A DNA stretch of 64,000 nucleotides from Pseudomonadota bacterium (lineage in GTDB: Bacteria; Pseudomonadota; Gammaproteobacteria; Burkholderiales; Rhodocyclaceae), in NCBI GenBank assembly GCA_018262095.1, contig JAGTRW010000020.1:27391-91390 (forward strand), given 5' to 3'. Under the pieces are notes generated by a model. It was given only the letters and a program-made list of their open reading frames with translations. It ran no database searches and was not told where the DNA came from. Numbering within the stretch: the stretch's first letter is position 1; every line of letters starts with the position of its first letter. Shown one piece after another: positions 1 through 12,781 of the stretch. Made by a program: the position numbers and the translations under genes.

Positions 1-939
1 CGCTGATCCTGCTCGACGTGATGATGCCCGAGATGGACGGCCACCAGGTCCTGCGCCAGCTGCGTGATTCCGCGGCCACACGCGATATTCCGGTGATTTT
101 CCTGACCGCGATGGACGCTGACGACGATGTCGAGCGGGCATTCAACGCCGGAATCGCCGATTACATCGTCAAGCCGATCAAGCCGGCCGTCGTTCTCTCG
201 CGAGTCCGCAACCAGTTGCTGGTGCGGAACGCTCGGCGCTGGCTGCAGGACCAGAATCAGGCGCTGGAAGCTGAAGTCGCGCGCCGCCTGCGCGAAAACG
301 AACTGATTCAGGCGGTCAGCATCCGCGCCCTGGCACACCTCGCCGAAACCCGCGACAACGAGACCGGCAACCACATCCAGCGCACTCAGGGCTATGTCCG
401 TCAACTGGCGACGCGACTGGCGCATCACCCGCGCTTCGCGACGGTCATCGACGCCAGTTACATCGAGCTGCTGGCGCATTCGGCACCGCTGCACGACATC
501 GGCAAGGTCGGCATTCCGGACGCGATCCTGCAGAAACCGGGCAAGCTCACGCCAGACGAATGGGAGATCATGAAAACCCACACCGTGCTGGGGAGCGACG
601 CGATCGCCCTCGCCGAACGCGACATCGAATCGGCGGCCGAATTCCTGAGCCTGGCCAAGGAAATCGTTCGCTGGCATCACGAGCGCTGGGACGGCAGCGG
701 CTACCCCGACTCTGGCCGGCGAAGCGATCCCGCTCTCAGCGCGGATCATGGCGTTGGCCGACGTCTTTGACGCGCTGATCTCGCGACGTGTTTACAAAGA
801 TGCGGTCCCTTTTGCCATGGTCTGCAGAATCATCGCCGAAGAACGTGGTCGCCAGTTCGACCCGGACATTACCGACGCCTTCCTCGCCTGCTGCGCGGAA
901 TTCGAGGCGATTGCGCTACGCTACGGCATTGACAGCTGA
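1..939 (+). pseudogene. REC-HD-GYP response regulator, 5' cut by window edge and frameshifted
   Basis: The frame is already open at base 1. It encodes the second half of a receiver domain: LLDVMMPEMDG has the phosphoacceptor Asp at 15-17, and IVKPIKP is the switch-lysine motif. An HD-GYP domain follows, with HDIGKVGIP (His codon 492) and HHERWDGSGYPD (GYP near 699-707). HD-GYP domains hydrolyse c-di-GMP. After the Asp codon at 708-710 the frame breaks. The expected continuation (xLAGEAIPLSARIMALADVFDAL and on to RYGIDS) is read one base later and stops at 939, so two bases appear lost (or one gained) near 710-712. It lies 15 bp before the hybrid kinase and is probably its partner. A real frameshift and a sequencing error cannot be told apart here. 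Confidence 0.85.
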
Positions 940-954
940 AAGCGAACCGCCCGA

Positions 955-5127
<4,173 letters not shown>

Positions 5128-5143
5128 ATCGAAAGAAGCGCGA

Positions 5144-5788
5144 TTACACCGCCGACGGGTGCTTTGGCATGGCGTCGACGACCAGACGAACGAGTTCGGC
5201 AATCGAACCGGCTTCGAGCTTCTGCATGATCAGCTGGCGGTAGGTTTCGGCCGTACGCACGCCGATGCCCAATTCATCGGCGATGACCTTGGTCAGCTTG
5301 CCTTCGAAGATTCCCTGCAGCACATCCTTCTCGCGCGGCGTGAGCAGCGCCATCCGCTCGCCGATCTTGCGATTGCGGGCCAACAGCTCGGCACGCTCGC
5401 GGTCGATGCGCAGGCCATCCTGGATGCGTTCGATCAGATCCTGCGACGAGAAGGGTTTCTGAAAGAAATCGAGCGCGCCACCGCGCATCGCGCGCACCAC
5501 CGAATGCACCTCGGCGTACGCCGAAATGAAAATGATCGGCAGATTGACGTCGCGTCGGTGCAGCTCATCCTGAAGCTCCAGACCGCTCATGCCGGGCATC
5601 CGCAGATCGCTGACGATGCAACCTTCGAGCCCCTGCAAATCCTGTTCGAGAAACTTGACCGCGCTGCTCAAGGCGACGTGCGGCAGATTGACCGATTCGG
5701 CGAGGTCAACGAGCAAAAACATGGCGACCGGATCGTCGTCGATCAGATAGACCTTGGGTATCGCAAGTGCGGGGGGCTTAGTAGTCAT
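5144..5788 (-). CDS. FixJ/NarL-type two-component response regulator
   Basis: A 214-residue cytoplasmic DNA-binding regulator. The N-terminal receiver has LIDDDP for the acidic pocket, phosphoacceptor Asp 61 in IVSDLRMPG, and Lys 111 in QKPF. The C-terminal LuxR-type HTH (about residues 145-205) reads LTPREKDVLQGIFEGKLTK and continues to RTAETYRQ. The length is normal for the FixJ class. It converges on the hybrid kinase gene with 16 bp between the stops, so the two are likely a signalling pair, although not co-transcribed. Target genes are not evident. Confidence 0.92.
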   Translation of the reverse strand: MTTKPPALAIPKVYLIDDDPVAMFLLVDLAESVNLPHVALSSAVKFLEQDLQGLEGCIVSDLRMPGMSGLELQDELHRRDVNLPIIFISAYAEVHSVVRAMRGGALDFFQKPFSSQDLIERIQDGLRIDRERAELLARNRKIGERMALLTPREKDVLQGIFEGKLTKVIADELGIGVRTAETYRQLIMQKLEAGSIAELVRLVVDAMPKHPSAV

Positions 5789-5846
5789 CGGAGTTTATAG
5801 AATTACTTACGCCGGAAAGATAATACAGATTCGAGATTATTGCTGC

Positions 5847-5872
5847 AAAAAAAAACGGCTCGGCACGAGCCG
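5847..5872 (-). terminator. Rho-independent terminator on the minus strand, possible 3' end of a small RNA
   Basis: A perfect 7-bp stem CGGCTCG/CGAGCCG (5856-5862 and 5866-5872, loop GCA) is followed on the minus strand by nine U (A-tract 5847-5855). No minus-strand protein gene ends just upstream of it. A second perfect stem, CCGGCTC/GAGCCGG (5894-5900 and 5908-5914), lies about 20 bases earlier on that strand. A 14-bp direct repeat GCCGAGCGATGCCG occurs at 6004-6017 and 6093-6106. The 435-bp gap 5789-6223 otherwise shows no convincing gene; the short ORFs in it lack ribosome binding sites. Confidence 0.7.
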
Positions 5873-6223
5873 CCTTGCCGACTTCTTCACCGGCCGGCTC
5901 AATTCATGAGCCGGAGTAGCGCGGGCAAGGCCGAGCCAATCGCTTCTGCGGCGCAACGACGACCAAGCCTTGATCGGCAAGACCGACGAAATTTCCTGCC
6001 GTGGCCGAGCGATGCCGACGGCAGAGAACGCCAATGGCATCGCCACGACGCAGAAGCTATATTGACGCCACGGAGATGATCATCGTCGCCTCGCCGAGCG
6101 ATGCCGCCAATCTTGTATCCTACTCGCCTGCTTGATCGCACGGCGCTCCACCTTGCCGCGCACTTGACCGCTCGTGCGCGGCATAATGCGCTCTGCCAAG
6201 CAAGCTATTCAAAGGAGTCTGCC

Positions 6224-6910
6224 ATGAAACCGACCGCCATCATTCTCGCGCTGACGCTGCTTAGCGGATGCGCCGGGCCGGCCAGCACGCGTAACGAAAG
6301 CTGGCCAACCAACGCCCCGTACTCAGGCTTTCTTGCCGATTACTCGAAACTTCGCCCAGACCCAGCTCATCCCGGTACGCTGATCTATGTCGACCACTCG
6401 CTCAAGCTGCGTCCCTACACCAAGGTCATCATCGATCCGGTGCAAGTCTTCCTCACCGAAAACCTCGACTACCGAGGCGTGCAACCCGAGGTACTGCTGC
6501 GCATGACCGATACCTTGAGCGCCGGCTTTGAAAAGGTGATGCAACCCGACTACCAGGTGGTCAAGGCGGCCGGACCCGACGTGCTGCGAATCCGCCTGGC
6601 GATTACCAACGTTCATCCGGTCGAACTGCCGCTCAAACCAAGCGATTTCATCCCGATCAAGGCGCTGGTCAATGTCAAGCACGCCGCCGCCGGCGAGTCA
6701 CCACGTCTGGTCGAACTGTCGGCTGAGTTGGAGATTCTCGACCCGGCCGGGCGCATCGTGATGAGCGCAGTATCGACGCGCCAAGGCGATCACACGCTGA
6801 AGCAAGGCGACAAGATCACCTGGGCTGATCTGACGCCGATCCTCAACGTCTGGGCCAATCGCTTCCGCCAGATACTCAACGAGGCGCGCGGATTCGGTGG
6901 ACGTCAATAA
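6224..6910 (+). CDS. DUF3313-like outer-membrane lipoprotein
   Basis: A 228-residue lipoprotein. The signal peptide MKPTAIILALTLLSGC has its lipobox Cys at residue 16. The mature part contains YSGFLADYSKL and LIYVDHSLKLRPYTKVIIDP, typical of the DUF3313 family. The ATG at 6224 is chosen over upstream in-frame starts because AAAGGAG lies at 6211-6217 and the signal peptide begins there. No catalytic motif is visible and the function of the family is not established. It stands alone between the two-component block and the GntR gene. Confidence 0.85.
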   Translation: MKPTAIILALTLLSGCAGPASTRNESWPTNAPYSGFLADYSKLRPDPAHPGTLIYVDHSLKLRPYTKVIIDPVQVFLTENLDYRGVQPEVLLRMTDTLSAGFEKVMQPDYQVVKAAGPDVLRIRLAITNVHPVELPLKPSDFIPIKALVNVKHAAAGESPRLVELSAELEILDPAGRIVMSAVSTRQGDHTLKQGDKITWADLTPILNVWANRFRQILNEARGFGGRQ

Positions 6911-6926
6911 GCGTCATCGATGACGC
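6911..6926. repeat. Perfect 16-bp palindrome directly after the lipoprotein stop
   Basis: GCGTCATCGATGACGC is fully self-complementary and begins at the base after the TAA. A looser hairpin GCCAGC/GCTGGC follows just downstream. Neither has a T-run, so this may be a GC-rich transcription stop or a protein site. The rest of the gap to 7124 (about 195 bp) shows nothing else recognisable except the GTGGAG ribosome binding site of the next gene. Confidence 0.45.
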
Positions 6927-7123
6927 CGCCAGCTAGCCTGGCTGGCGAACGACGACCAAGCAGTTTCCCAGCGCCGGGGACGCACTGAACGGCCGGCAAA
7001 GCTCGCCAGGATCGCCGTTTCAGGGGAAATGAGCGTCAATTTCGCAAGCCGCGCGTAAAATGCGTCGCTTGCGGCTTTGCGCGCCAACATCAATAATCGC
7101 AAAAAAGAACGTGGAGAATTGCC

Positions 7124-7867
7124 GTGAATAACCCCGAAACCGATCTCGAACGCGAGTTTTCGGCCTTGCTGACGTCGAAACCCAACGCCTCTTCGGTCGA
7201 TTTCGTCGTCAACAGCATCAAGGAGCTGCTGCTCAGCGGCAAGGTTCTTCCCGGCGACCGCCTGCCGGCAGAAACTGAGCTGACGCGATTGCTCTCGGTG
7301 AGCCGCGGTTCGGTACGCGAAGCGATGAAAATCCTCTCGGCGCTGGGAATCGTCGACATCAAGCGCGGCGACGGCACCTATGTTTCGAATGGCGGCGGCG
7401 AAATCGCCTTCGACCCGCTGCTGTTCAGCATGATCGTTTCACGACCGAAATTTGCCGAACTCAAGGAATTGCGGCTGATTCTCGAAAAAAACGTCGTTCG
7501 CCTGGCGGTTCTCAATGCCGGAGAAGACGATATCCATGCGCTGCAAGACTGCCTTGAAAAAACCGAAGCGTTGAAAAACAAGGCCGACAAGAAATACGAT
7601 GAACTGCTGGCCTACGATCTTGAATTCCACAATATTCTGGGCCGCGCCTGCAAGAATGGCCCGCTGCAGACCATCTACAAATTCGTGATGCAATATTTCG
7701 AGACTTATATCGCACAGAGCTTGCGCAAACACAGCGATTTTAGCCGCGAATCCTCAGAAGCCCACCACACGATCTTTCAGGCCGTGCTGCAACGCGACGT
7801 CGCCGCGGCCGAAAGCGCCGTCGAATCGTCGATGGAACTGTGGGAGTACCTCGTTTTCAAGCAGTAG
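7124..7867 (+). CDS. GntR-family (FadR subfamily) transcriptional regulator
   Basis: A 247-residue regulator starting at GTG, with GTGGAG about 8 bp upstream. The N-terminal winged HTH (about residues 25-95) has PGDRLPAETELTRLLSVSRG and VREAMKILSALGIVDIKRG. The C-terminal all-helical FCD effector domain (about 108-235) includes the metal-binding region YDLEFHNILGRA. It precedes the ApnO-like gene in the same direction. The promoter of that gene carries a perfect palindrome, so this protein probably represses the catabolic genes until a sugar acid binds. The effector is inferred, not shown. Confidence 0.9.
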   Translation: MNNPETDLEREFSALLTSKPNASSVDFVVNSIKELLLSGKVLPGDRLPAETELTRLLSVSRGSVREAMKILSALGIVDIKRGDGTYVSNGGGEIAFDPLLFSMIVSRPKFAELKELRLILEKNVVRLAVLNAGEDDIHALQDCLEKTEALKNKADKKYDELLAYDLEFHNILGRACKNGPLQTIYKFVMQYFETYIAQSLRKHSDFSRESSEAHHTIFQAVLQRDVAAAESAVESSMELWEYLVFKQ

Positions 7868-7921
7868 CCACGGTCAGTCGTAGCACCCAGCCCCCCCGTT
7901 TCGCCCCCATTTGAAAGACCG

Positions 7922-7978
7922 TTGACAGCGCAGACTCCTGATGGTAAATTTTACTCCAACATCAAACGTCTGACGTTT
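7922..7978 (+). promoter_or_regulatory. Sigma70-like promoter with a perfect operator palindrome
   Basis: TTGACA (7922-7927), a 17-bp spacer and TAAATT (7945-7950) form a good promoter for the gene at 8017. Just downstream lies AAACGTC-T-GACGTTT (7964-7978), a perfect 7+1+7 inverted repeat overlapping the likely transcription start. Palindromes of this size are typical of GntR/FadR-family operators, and a gene of that family ends 55 bp upstream. The pairing is inferred from position. Confidence 0.7.
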
Positions 7979-8016
7979 AACGTTTATGTATCAAGTCAAT
8001 CAAATGGAGAGTTAAC

Positions 8017-8880
8017 GTGAAAGAGAAAATCGTCGTCAGCGTCATCGGTGCCGCCGGAAAAATGGGGACCCGGATCACCAACAATCTGGCCAGGCATGCC
8101 GATACCATCGAGTTGCATTTCTGCGAAGCGTCGCCCGCTGGCATCGAATCGATCAAGGCGCGCGGCTTTAGCGTCGCTCCGACCGAAGAAGCCGTCGCCA
8201 AGAGCGACATCGTCGTTCTCGCCGTTCCCGACGTGATCATCAAAAAGGTTTCGATCGGCATCGTCGAGATGATGACGCCAGGATCGACGATGATCATCCT
8301 CGACCCGGCCGCAGCGGTGGCGCGCGAACTCGCGCTGCGCGACGACTGTACCTTCGTCGTCGCCCACCCCTGCCACCCTTCCTATTTCACCGACCAGGAG
8401 ACCGCCGAGGCGCGTGCCGACCATTTTGGCGGAATCGCCGGCAAGCAGGATGTGGTGATGGCCAAAATTCAGGGCGACGATGCGAAGTTTGCCAACGCAC
8501 GGACGGTCAGCGAACTGATGTACGCGCCGGTCGGCAAGAGCTTCGTGATGGGAATCCGCGACATCGCCTTCCTCGAACCGACGCTCGTTGAAATCCTCGG
8601 CGCGTCGACGCTGTTCGCGATGGCCGAGACGGTCAATGAGGCGGTACGTCGCGGCATCGACCGTGAAGCGGCAGTCTCCTTCCTGACCGGACACATCAAC
8701 ATCCTGTCGGCGGTCTTCCTCGGCAAGATGGGCAACGTGCAGGTTTCGGACGCCTGCAAGGTCGCCGTCGGCCTCGGCAATCGCCTGGTGCTGCGCGACG
8801 ACTGGAAGCGCATCTGGGAAGACGATGTGCTCGACAAGGCGATCGCCACCATGCTGCACCCGGAAGATCCCAAGATTTAA
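8017..8880 (+). CDS. NAD-dependent oxidoreductase, D-apionate oxidoisomerase (ApnO)-like
   Basis: A 287-residue protein with a Rossmann N-terminus (VIGAAGKMG, Gly-rich loop at residues 11-17). The C-terminal helical domain is of the type annotated as phosphogluconate dehydrogenase C-terminal-like (VVAHPCHPSYF, then FLTGHINILSAVFLGKMG). The overall pattern resembles ApnO, which oxidises and rearranges D-apionate to 3-oxo-isoapionate in the apiose pathway. That match is from memory of the family and is not certain; a related acid-sugar dehydrogenase is possible. The next gene (8955) resembles OiaC, the decarboxylase of the following step, which favours the ApnO reading. The promoter is at 7922-7978. 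Confidence 0.6.
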   Translation: MKEKIVVSVIGAAGKMGTRITNNLARHADTIELHFCEASPAGIESIKARGFSVAPTEEAVAKSDIVVLAVPDVIIKKVSIGIVEMMTPGSTMIILDPAAAVARELALRDDCTFVVAHPCHPSYFTDQETAEARADHFGGIAGKQDVVMAKIQGDDAKFANARTVSELMYAPVGKSFVMGIRDIAFLEPTLVEILGASTLFAMAETVNEAVRRGIDREAAVSFLTGHINILSAVFLGKMGNVQVSDACKVAVGLGNRLVLRDDWKRIWEDDVLDKAIATMLHPEDPKI

Positions 8881-8954
8881 CTTGGCAGGAGCGGGCCGGG
8901 GTCGACGCTGACCCGGCCTGAATTCTAGAAAACGCTCATTTTGGAGATCGCACA

Positions 8955-9755
8955 GTGATTGGACTGAGCACCTATTCGTTTTTTTGGCAACACTCGGACC
9001 GTGCGCCGCAACCGCTCGACCTGCCGGCGATGCTGAACAGGACAAGGGAACTTGACGCCGACGTATTCCAGATCTGCGACTACCAGCCGCTGCTCGGCTA
9101 TACCGCAGCGCAATTGCGCGACCTCAAGTCGCTTGCCGAAGAGCTCGATATCACGCTCGAACTGGGCACCAAGGGGATCTCACCGGCGCACTTGGCGACC
9201 TTTTTGAAACTCGCCGAAGCGCTCGGCGCCAAGCTGATCCGCGGCATGGTCAACACCCCCGACCATCGCCCGACGCTAGCCGAAGCGCAGGACCTACTCA
9301 AAGTCTCGCTGCCCGCCTACGAGGCGGCCGGGGTGACCATCGCGCTCGAGACCTACGAGCAGATGAGTTCGACCGACCTGGTGAGTCTGGTCAAGGCGGT
9401 CGGTAGCCCCCACTTGGGAATCTGCCTCGACCCGGCCAACTGTGTCGCCAGGCTCGAAAATCCGATCGACGTCATCGACCGCTGTGCGCCCTACGTCGCC
9501 AACCTGCACGTCAAGGACTTTGCCTTCACGCGGCGTGGCGGCTGGGTCGGCTTCACGCTCGAAGGCGCCGAGCTTGGCACCGGCCTGCTCGACTACGACT
9601 ACATGATCAGCAAGGTCGCCCCGGAAGCCTGTGGCATCAACCGCATCATCGAGCACTGGCTGCCGTGGCAGATCGACTTCGCCGAAACGAGTCGCCTCGA
9701 AAACCTCTGGAACGCCAATAACCTCGCCTATATGCGCAGCCACCCGTCGTCGTGA
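8955..9755 (+). CDS. Xylose isomerase-like TIM-barrel protein, possible 3-oxo-isoapionate decarboxylase (OiaC)-like
   Basis: A 266-residue AP-endonuclease-2/sugar isomerase TIM barrel. It starts at GTG with GGAG at 8943-8946. Candidate metal ligands on successive strands are Glu in IALETYEQ, Asp in GICLDPANC, His in NLHVKDF and Glu in RIIEHWLPWQ. The family includes sugar epimerases, isomerases and the decarboxylase OiaC. The position after an ApnO-like gene suggests decarboxylation of a 3-oxo acid to L-erythrulose, but no erythrulose kinase is seen here, so the substrate stays open. It ends 30 bp before a strong bidirectional terminator. Confidence 0.55.
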   Translation: MIGLSTYSFFWQHSDRAPQPLDLPAMLNRTRELDADVFQICDYQPLLGYTAAQLRDLKSLAEELDITLELGTKGISPAHLATFLKLAEALGAKLIRGMVNTPDHRPTLAEAQDLLKVSLPAYEAAGVTIALETYEQMSSTDLVSLVKAVGSPHLGICLDPANCVARLENPIDVIDRCAPYVANLHVKDFAFTRRGGWVGFTLEGAELGTGLLDYDYMISKVAPEACGINRIIEHWLPWQIDFAETSRLENLWNANNLAYMRSHPSS

Positions 9756-9785
9756 ACGCTGCCTGCCGCGGCACGCCGGCAAGCC

Positions 9786-9822
9786 AATAAAAAAGGCTCA
9801 CCGACGGTGAGCCTTTTTTATT
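9786..9822. terminator. Bidirectional rho-independent terminator
   Basis: A perfect 17-bp stem, with arms at 9786-9802 and 9806-9822 and loop GAC, has a GGCTCACC core. It is flanked by an A-run on the left and a T-run on the right, so it works in both directions. It separates the plus-strand OiaC-like gene from the convergent otnI. Confidence 0.95.
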
Positions 9823-9837
9823 GCGCGGCATCGATTG

Positions 9838-10614
9838 CTATTTGAGCGCCTTGAACCAGCCGAGCCCGTCTTCGGTCTTGCCACGCGGCCGGTACTCGCA
9901 ACCGACCCAGCCCTGATAGCCCAGTTCGTCGAGCAGTTGGTAGAGGTGCGGGTAATTGACTTCGCCCTCGTCGGGTTCATGACGCGCCGGGACGCTGGCG
10001 AGCTGGATGTGGCCGACGCCGTCGAAGTTGTTCTTGAGCGTCATCGAGAGGTCGCCCTCCATGATCTGCGCATGGTAGAAATCCATCTGCACCTTGAGGT
10101 TGGGCGCGCCGATTTCCTTGCGGATGGCGTGACCTTCTGCCTGGTAATTGAGGAAATAGCCCGGCATGTCGCGCGTGTTGATCGGCTCGATGACCAGCGT
10201 CAGTCCTTTTTCGGCGAGCGCCGCGGCGGCGAAGGCGATGTTCTCGACATAGACGGCACGGTACCACTCGCGGTCGGCGCCTTCCGGCACCAGGCCGGCC
10301 ATCGCGTGCAGCGTCTTGGTGCCGAGCGCCGCGGCGTACTCGAGCGCCTTGGCGACGCCAGCGCGAAACTCGTCCTCACGCCCCGGGATCGACGCGATGC
10401 CGCGCTCACCGGCGGCGAAATCGCCCGGCGGCAGGTTAAAGAGCGCGTTGGTAAGCCCGGCATCCTTGAGCCAGCGCGCCACGTCGGCGGCCGGGTAGTC
10501 GTAGGGAAACAGGAACTCGACGCCCTCAAAACCAGCCTTGGCGGCGGCAGCGAAGCGCTCGGGGAACGGCACTTCGGTGAACATCATCGACAGGTTGGCG
10601 GCAAATTTTGGCAT
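9838..10614 (-). CDS. otnI: 2-oxo-tetronate isomerase OtnI
   Basis: A 258-residue hydroxypyruvate isomerase-like TIM barrel. Family motifs are [18 protein letters not shown] at the N-terminus, [23 protein letters not shown] and [17 protein letters not shown], with Glu, Asp, His and Glu metal ligands. OtnI converts 2-oxo-tetronate to 3-oxo-tetronate in L-threonate and D-erythronate breakdown. The start at 10614 (MPKFAANLS) is preferred over an upstream in-frame start because AAAGGAT precedes it and the family begins there. It is the last gene of otnK-otnC-otnI, 10 bp after otnC. An ordinary hydroxypyruvate isomerase is less likely given the neighbours. Confidence 0.85.
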   Translation of the reverse strand: MPKFAANLSMMFTEVPFPERFAAAAKAGFEGVEFLFPYDYPAADVARWLKDAGLTNALFNLPPGDFAAGERGIASIPGREDEFRAGVAKALEYAAALGTKTLHAMAGLVPEGADREWYRAVYVENIAFAAAALAEKGLTLVIEPINTRDMPGYFLNYQAEGHAIRKEIGAPNLKVQMDFYHAQIMEGDLSMTLKNNFDGVGHIQLASVPARHEPDEGEVNYPHLYQLLDELGYQGWVGCEYRPRGKTEDGLGWFKALK

Positions 10615-10624
10615 CACAATCCTT

Positions 10625-11281
10625 TCACAGATCAAGTTTGAAAACGGTCTTGAGCTCGGCGATCTGCGCCGAATTCAGACAATTGGTCGGCGTATTGCGC
10701 AGTAGCAGGAAGAGCTTGGCGGTTTCCTCGAGCTCTTCGGAAGCGTAGATCGCCGCCTCAAGCGAACTGCCGGAAACCACCGGGCCGTGGTTCGAGAGCA
10801 GCACCGCGCTGTGCTTGGCGGCCAGCGCGCCGATCGCCCCGGCGAGCGCCTGATCGCCCGGACGGTAATACGGGACCAGCGGCAGGCGGCCGATCTTCAT
10901 CACGAAGTACGGCGTCAGCGGCGGCATGCAGCTCTCGCAATCGAGTCCGCTCATGCACGAGACCGCCGCCGAGTGCGTCGAGTGCAGGTGCACGATGGCG
11001 CCGGCACTGCTGCGCACCTCGTACATCGAGCGGTGCAGGAAGGCTTCCTTGGACGGCGGATCGCCGGCCAGCAGCTTGCCCTCCCAGTCCATCTTGGCGA
11101 TTCGCGCCGGGTCGAGGTGGCCCAGGCAGGCATTGGTCGGCGTCAGCAGCCAGCCGTCGTCCAGGCGGACGCTGATGTTGCCGCTGCTGCCGGCGGTCAA
11201 TCCGCGCTCGTAGAGCGAGCGCGACAGCAGCGCGATCTTCTCGCGCTGACGGTTTTCTTCGGTATGGGTTGAGATGTTCAT
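10625..11281 (-). CDS. otnC: 3-oxo-tetronate 4-phosphate decarboxylase OtnC (class II aldolase fold)
   Basis: A 218-residue class II aldolase/adducin protein: [12 protein letters not shown] at the phosphate-binding end, Zn ligands in IVHLHSTHS, and SNHGPVV near the C-terminus. OtnC releases CO2 from 3-oxo-tetronate 4-phosphate to give dihydroxyacetone phosphate. The ATG at 11281 overlaps the otnK stop as ATGA, indicating translational coupling; an in-frame start six codons upstream is not needed. The length is normal for the family. Confidence 0.88.
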   Translation of the reverse strand: MNISTHTEENRQREKIALLSRSLYERGLTAGSSGNISVRLDDGWLLTPTNACLGHLDPARIAKMDWEGKLLAGDPPSKEAFLHRSMYEVRSSAGAIVHLHSTHSAAVSCMSGLDCESCMPPLTPYFVMKIGRLPLVPYYRPGDQALAGAIGALAAKHSAVLLSNHGPVVSGSSLEAAIYASEELEETAKLFLLLRNTPTNCLNSAQIAELKTVFKLDL

Positions 11282-12558
11282 GAGGCGAGGCGGCTCCACG
11301 CTTTGAGGAAGAAATCCGGCGTCCCGAAGTTACCCGATTTCAGGGCCAGCGCCAGCGGACGCGCGCTGGCGTCGCGGGTGATGCCGACCGTCCACGGCAC
11401 GCCCGGGTCAATTTCAGGTCCGATGCGCAGGCCGGATACGCCAAGCGCCTTGACCACGGCGCCCGAAGTCTCGCCGCCGGCGACGATCAGTTGGCCGACG
11501 CCGAGGCCGACCAGGCCCTTGGCGATCGCTGCAAAGGCGTCCTCGACCAGGTTGCCGGCCTGCTCGGCGCCCAGTTGCGCCTGCACCGCCTTGACTGCTT
11601 CGGGCGTCGCCGTGGCGTAGATCAGCACCGGCCCCGCGTTAATGTGTTGCGCGGCCCACGCCAGTGCGGCGCCGACGACGTCGCTGCCGCGCGCGAGTTC
11701 AAACGGATCGACGTTGAACGACGGATGCGCCGCGCGCATCGCGGCGACCTGCCCTTGCGTCGCGATCGAGCAGCTGCCCGAAATCACCGCGCGCAGGCCG
11801 CCGGTCGGCGGCAAGGTGTCAGCCACCAAGTCGTCGGCGAGCAGACCAGCGCGGCGGAAGTTCTGCGGCAGGCCGAGCGCGATTCCCGACCCGGCGGTGA
11901 CCAGCGGCAGGTCGGCGCAGGCCGCGCCGATGCTCATCAGGTCGTCGTTGGACAGCGCGTCGACGACGGCGAAGTTGCAGCCCTCGGCCTGCAGCGCGGC
12001 AAAGCGCTCGCGCACCGCCGCCTCACCCTTAAGCACCGTCGAATACTCGGCGAGGCCGACCTTGCCCTTGACCTGCGCCTGCAGCACGCGAACCAGGCTG
12101 GCATCGTTCATCGGCGTCAGCGGATGGTTGCGCATTCCCGACTCCGACAGCAGTTGATCGCCGGCAAAGAGGTAGCCCTTGTAGATCGTCCGGTTGTTGG
12201 CCGGGAACGCCGGGCAGGCAATTGTGAACTTGCTGCCCAGCGCATCCATCAGCGCTTCGGCGACCGGGCCGATATTGCCCTTGGCGGTCGAGTCGAAAGT
12301 CGAACAGTATTTGAAGTAGGCCTGCTTGCAGCCGGCCTGCTGCAGCCAGCGAAGCGCCGCGAGCGATTCTTCGATGGCCTCGGCGGCCGGCGTCGTTCGC
12401 GATTTGAGCGCGATGACCACCGCGTCAATGTCGTCGCCGATCGGTTCCTGCGGCACGCCGATCATTTGCACCGTCCGCATGCCGGCCTTGACCAGCATAC
12501 CGGCCAAGTCGGTCCCTCCGGTGAAATCGTCAGCGATGCAACCTAGCAGCACAGTCAT
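11278..12558 (-). CDS. otnK: 3-oxo-tetronate kinase OtnK (DUF1537 family)
   Basis: A 426-residue four-carbon acid sugar kinase. The N-terminal substrate domain starts GCIADDFTGGTDLA and includes KYCSTFDSTAKGNIGP. The C-terminal nucleotide domain has VAGGETSGAVVKAL and GPEIDPGVPW. It phosphorylates 3-oxo-tetronate at O4. It is the first gene of the otnKCI operon, with its own promoter region at 12645-12702. DUF1537 also includes OiaK (3-oxo-isoapionate kinase). The otnC and otnI neighbours favour the tetronate role, but a dual role cannot be excluded given the ApnO-like gene nearby. Confidence 0.85.
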   Translation of the reverse strand: MTVLLGCIADDFTGGTDLAGMLVKAGMRTVQMIGVPQEPIGDDIDAVVIALKSRTTPAAEAIEESLAALRWLQQAGCKQAYFKYCSTFDSTAKGNIGPVAEALMDALGSKFTIACPAFPANNRTIYKGYLFAGDQLLSESGMRNHPLTPMNDASLVRVLQAQVKGKVGLAEYSTVLKGEAAVRERFAALQAEGCNFAVVDALSNDDLMSIGAACADLPLVTAGSGIALGLPQNFRRAGLLADDLVADTLPPTGGLRAVISGSCSIATQGQVAAMRAAHPSFNVDPFELARGSDVVGAALAWAAQHINAGPVLIYATATPEAVKAVQAQLGAEQAGNLVEDAFAAIAKGLVGLGVGQLIVAGGETSGAVVKALGVSGLRIGPEIDPGVPWTVGITRDASARPLALALKSGNFGTPDFFLKAWSRLAS

Positions 12559-12644
12559 TACCTACTCCTTTTCAGCACATTAATGTTCAGATCATTTGAA
12601 CGGCTCTCCGCCTGAAGAGCGAGCCCGCCCCGACTACAGACATC

Positions 12645-12702
12645 CGATATGTTATATCGCGCCGTGGCATACTATTTATTTTTCACCGCGAAGACAAGTC
12701 AA
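12645..12702 (-). promoter_or_regulatory. Promoter and operator-like palindromes upstream of otnK
   Basis: On the minus strand TTGACT (12702-12697), a 17-bp spacer and ATAAAT (12679-12674) form a promoter. Downstream lies the perfect palindrome CGATAT-N3-ATATCG (12645-12659). An imperfect TTCAGATCATTTGAA (12586-12600) lies closer to the gene. Either could bind one of the two GntR regulators of the island. A GC-rich stem CCCCCGGC/GCCGGGGG (12740-12758), without a T-run, lies between this promoter and the ltnD stop. Confidence 0.55.
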
Positions 12703-12781
12703 CCGTCAATCTGCGGCGCTGCCGAGTCGACATCAGAATCCCCCGGCAAGGCCGGGGGCGTAGCTCACCGGGCGGGCCGCC

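Noticed and set aside
5840..6079. 79-residue plus-strand frame in the 5.8-6.1 kb gap
   Set aside because: It begins inside the A-tract of a terminator and has no ribosome binding site; the region looks structural rather than coding.
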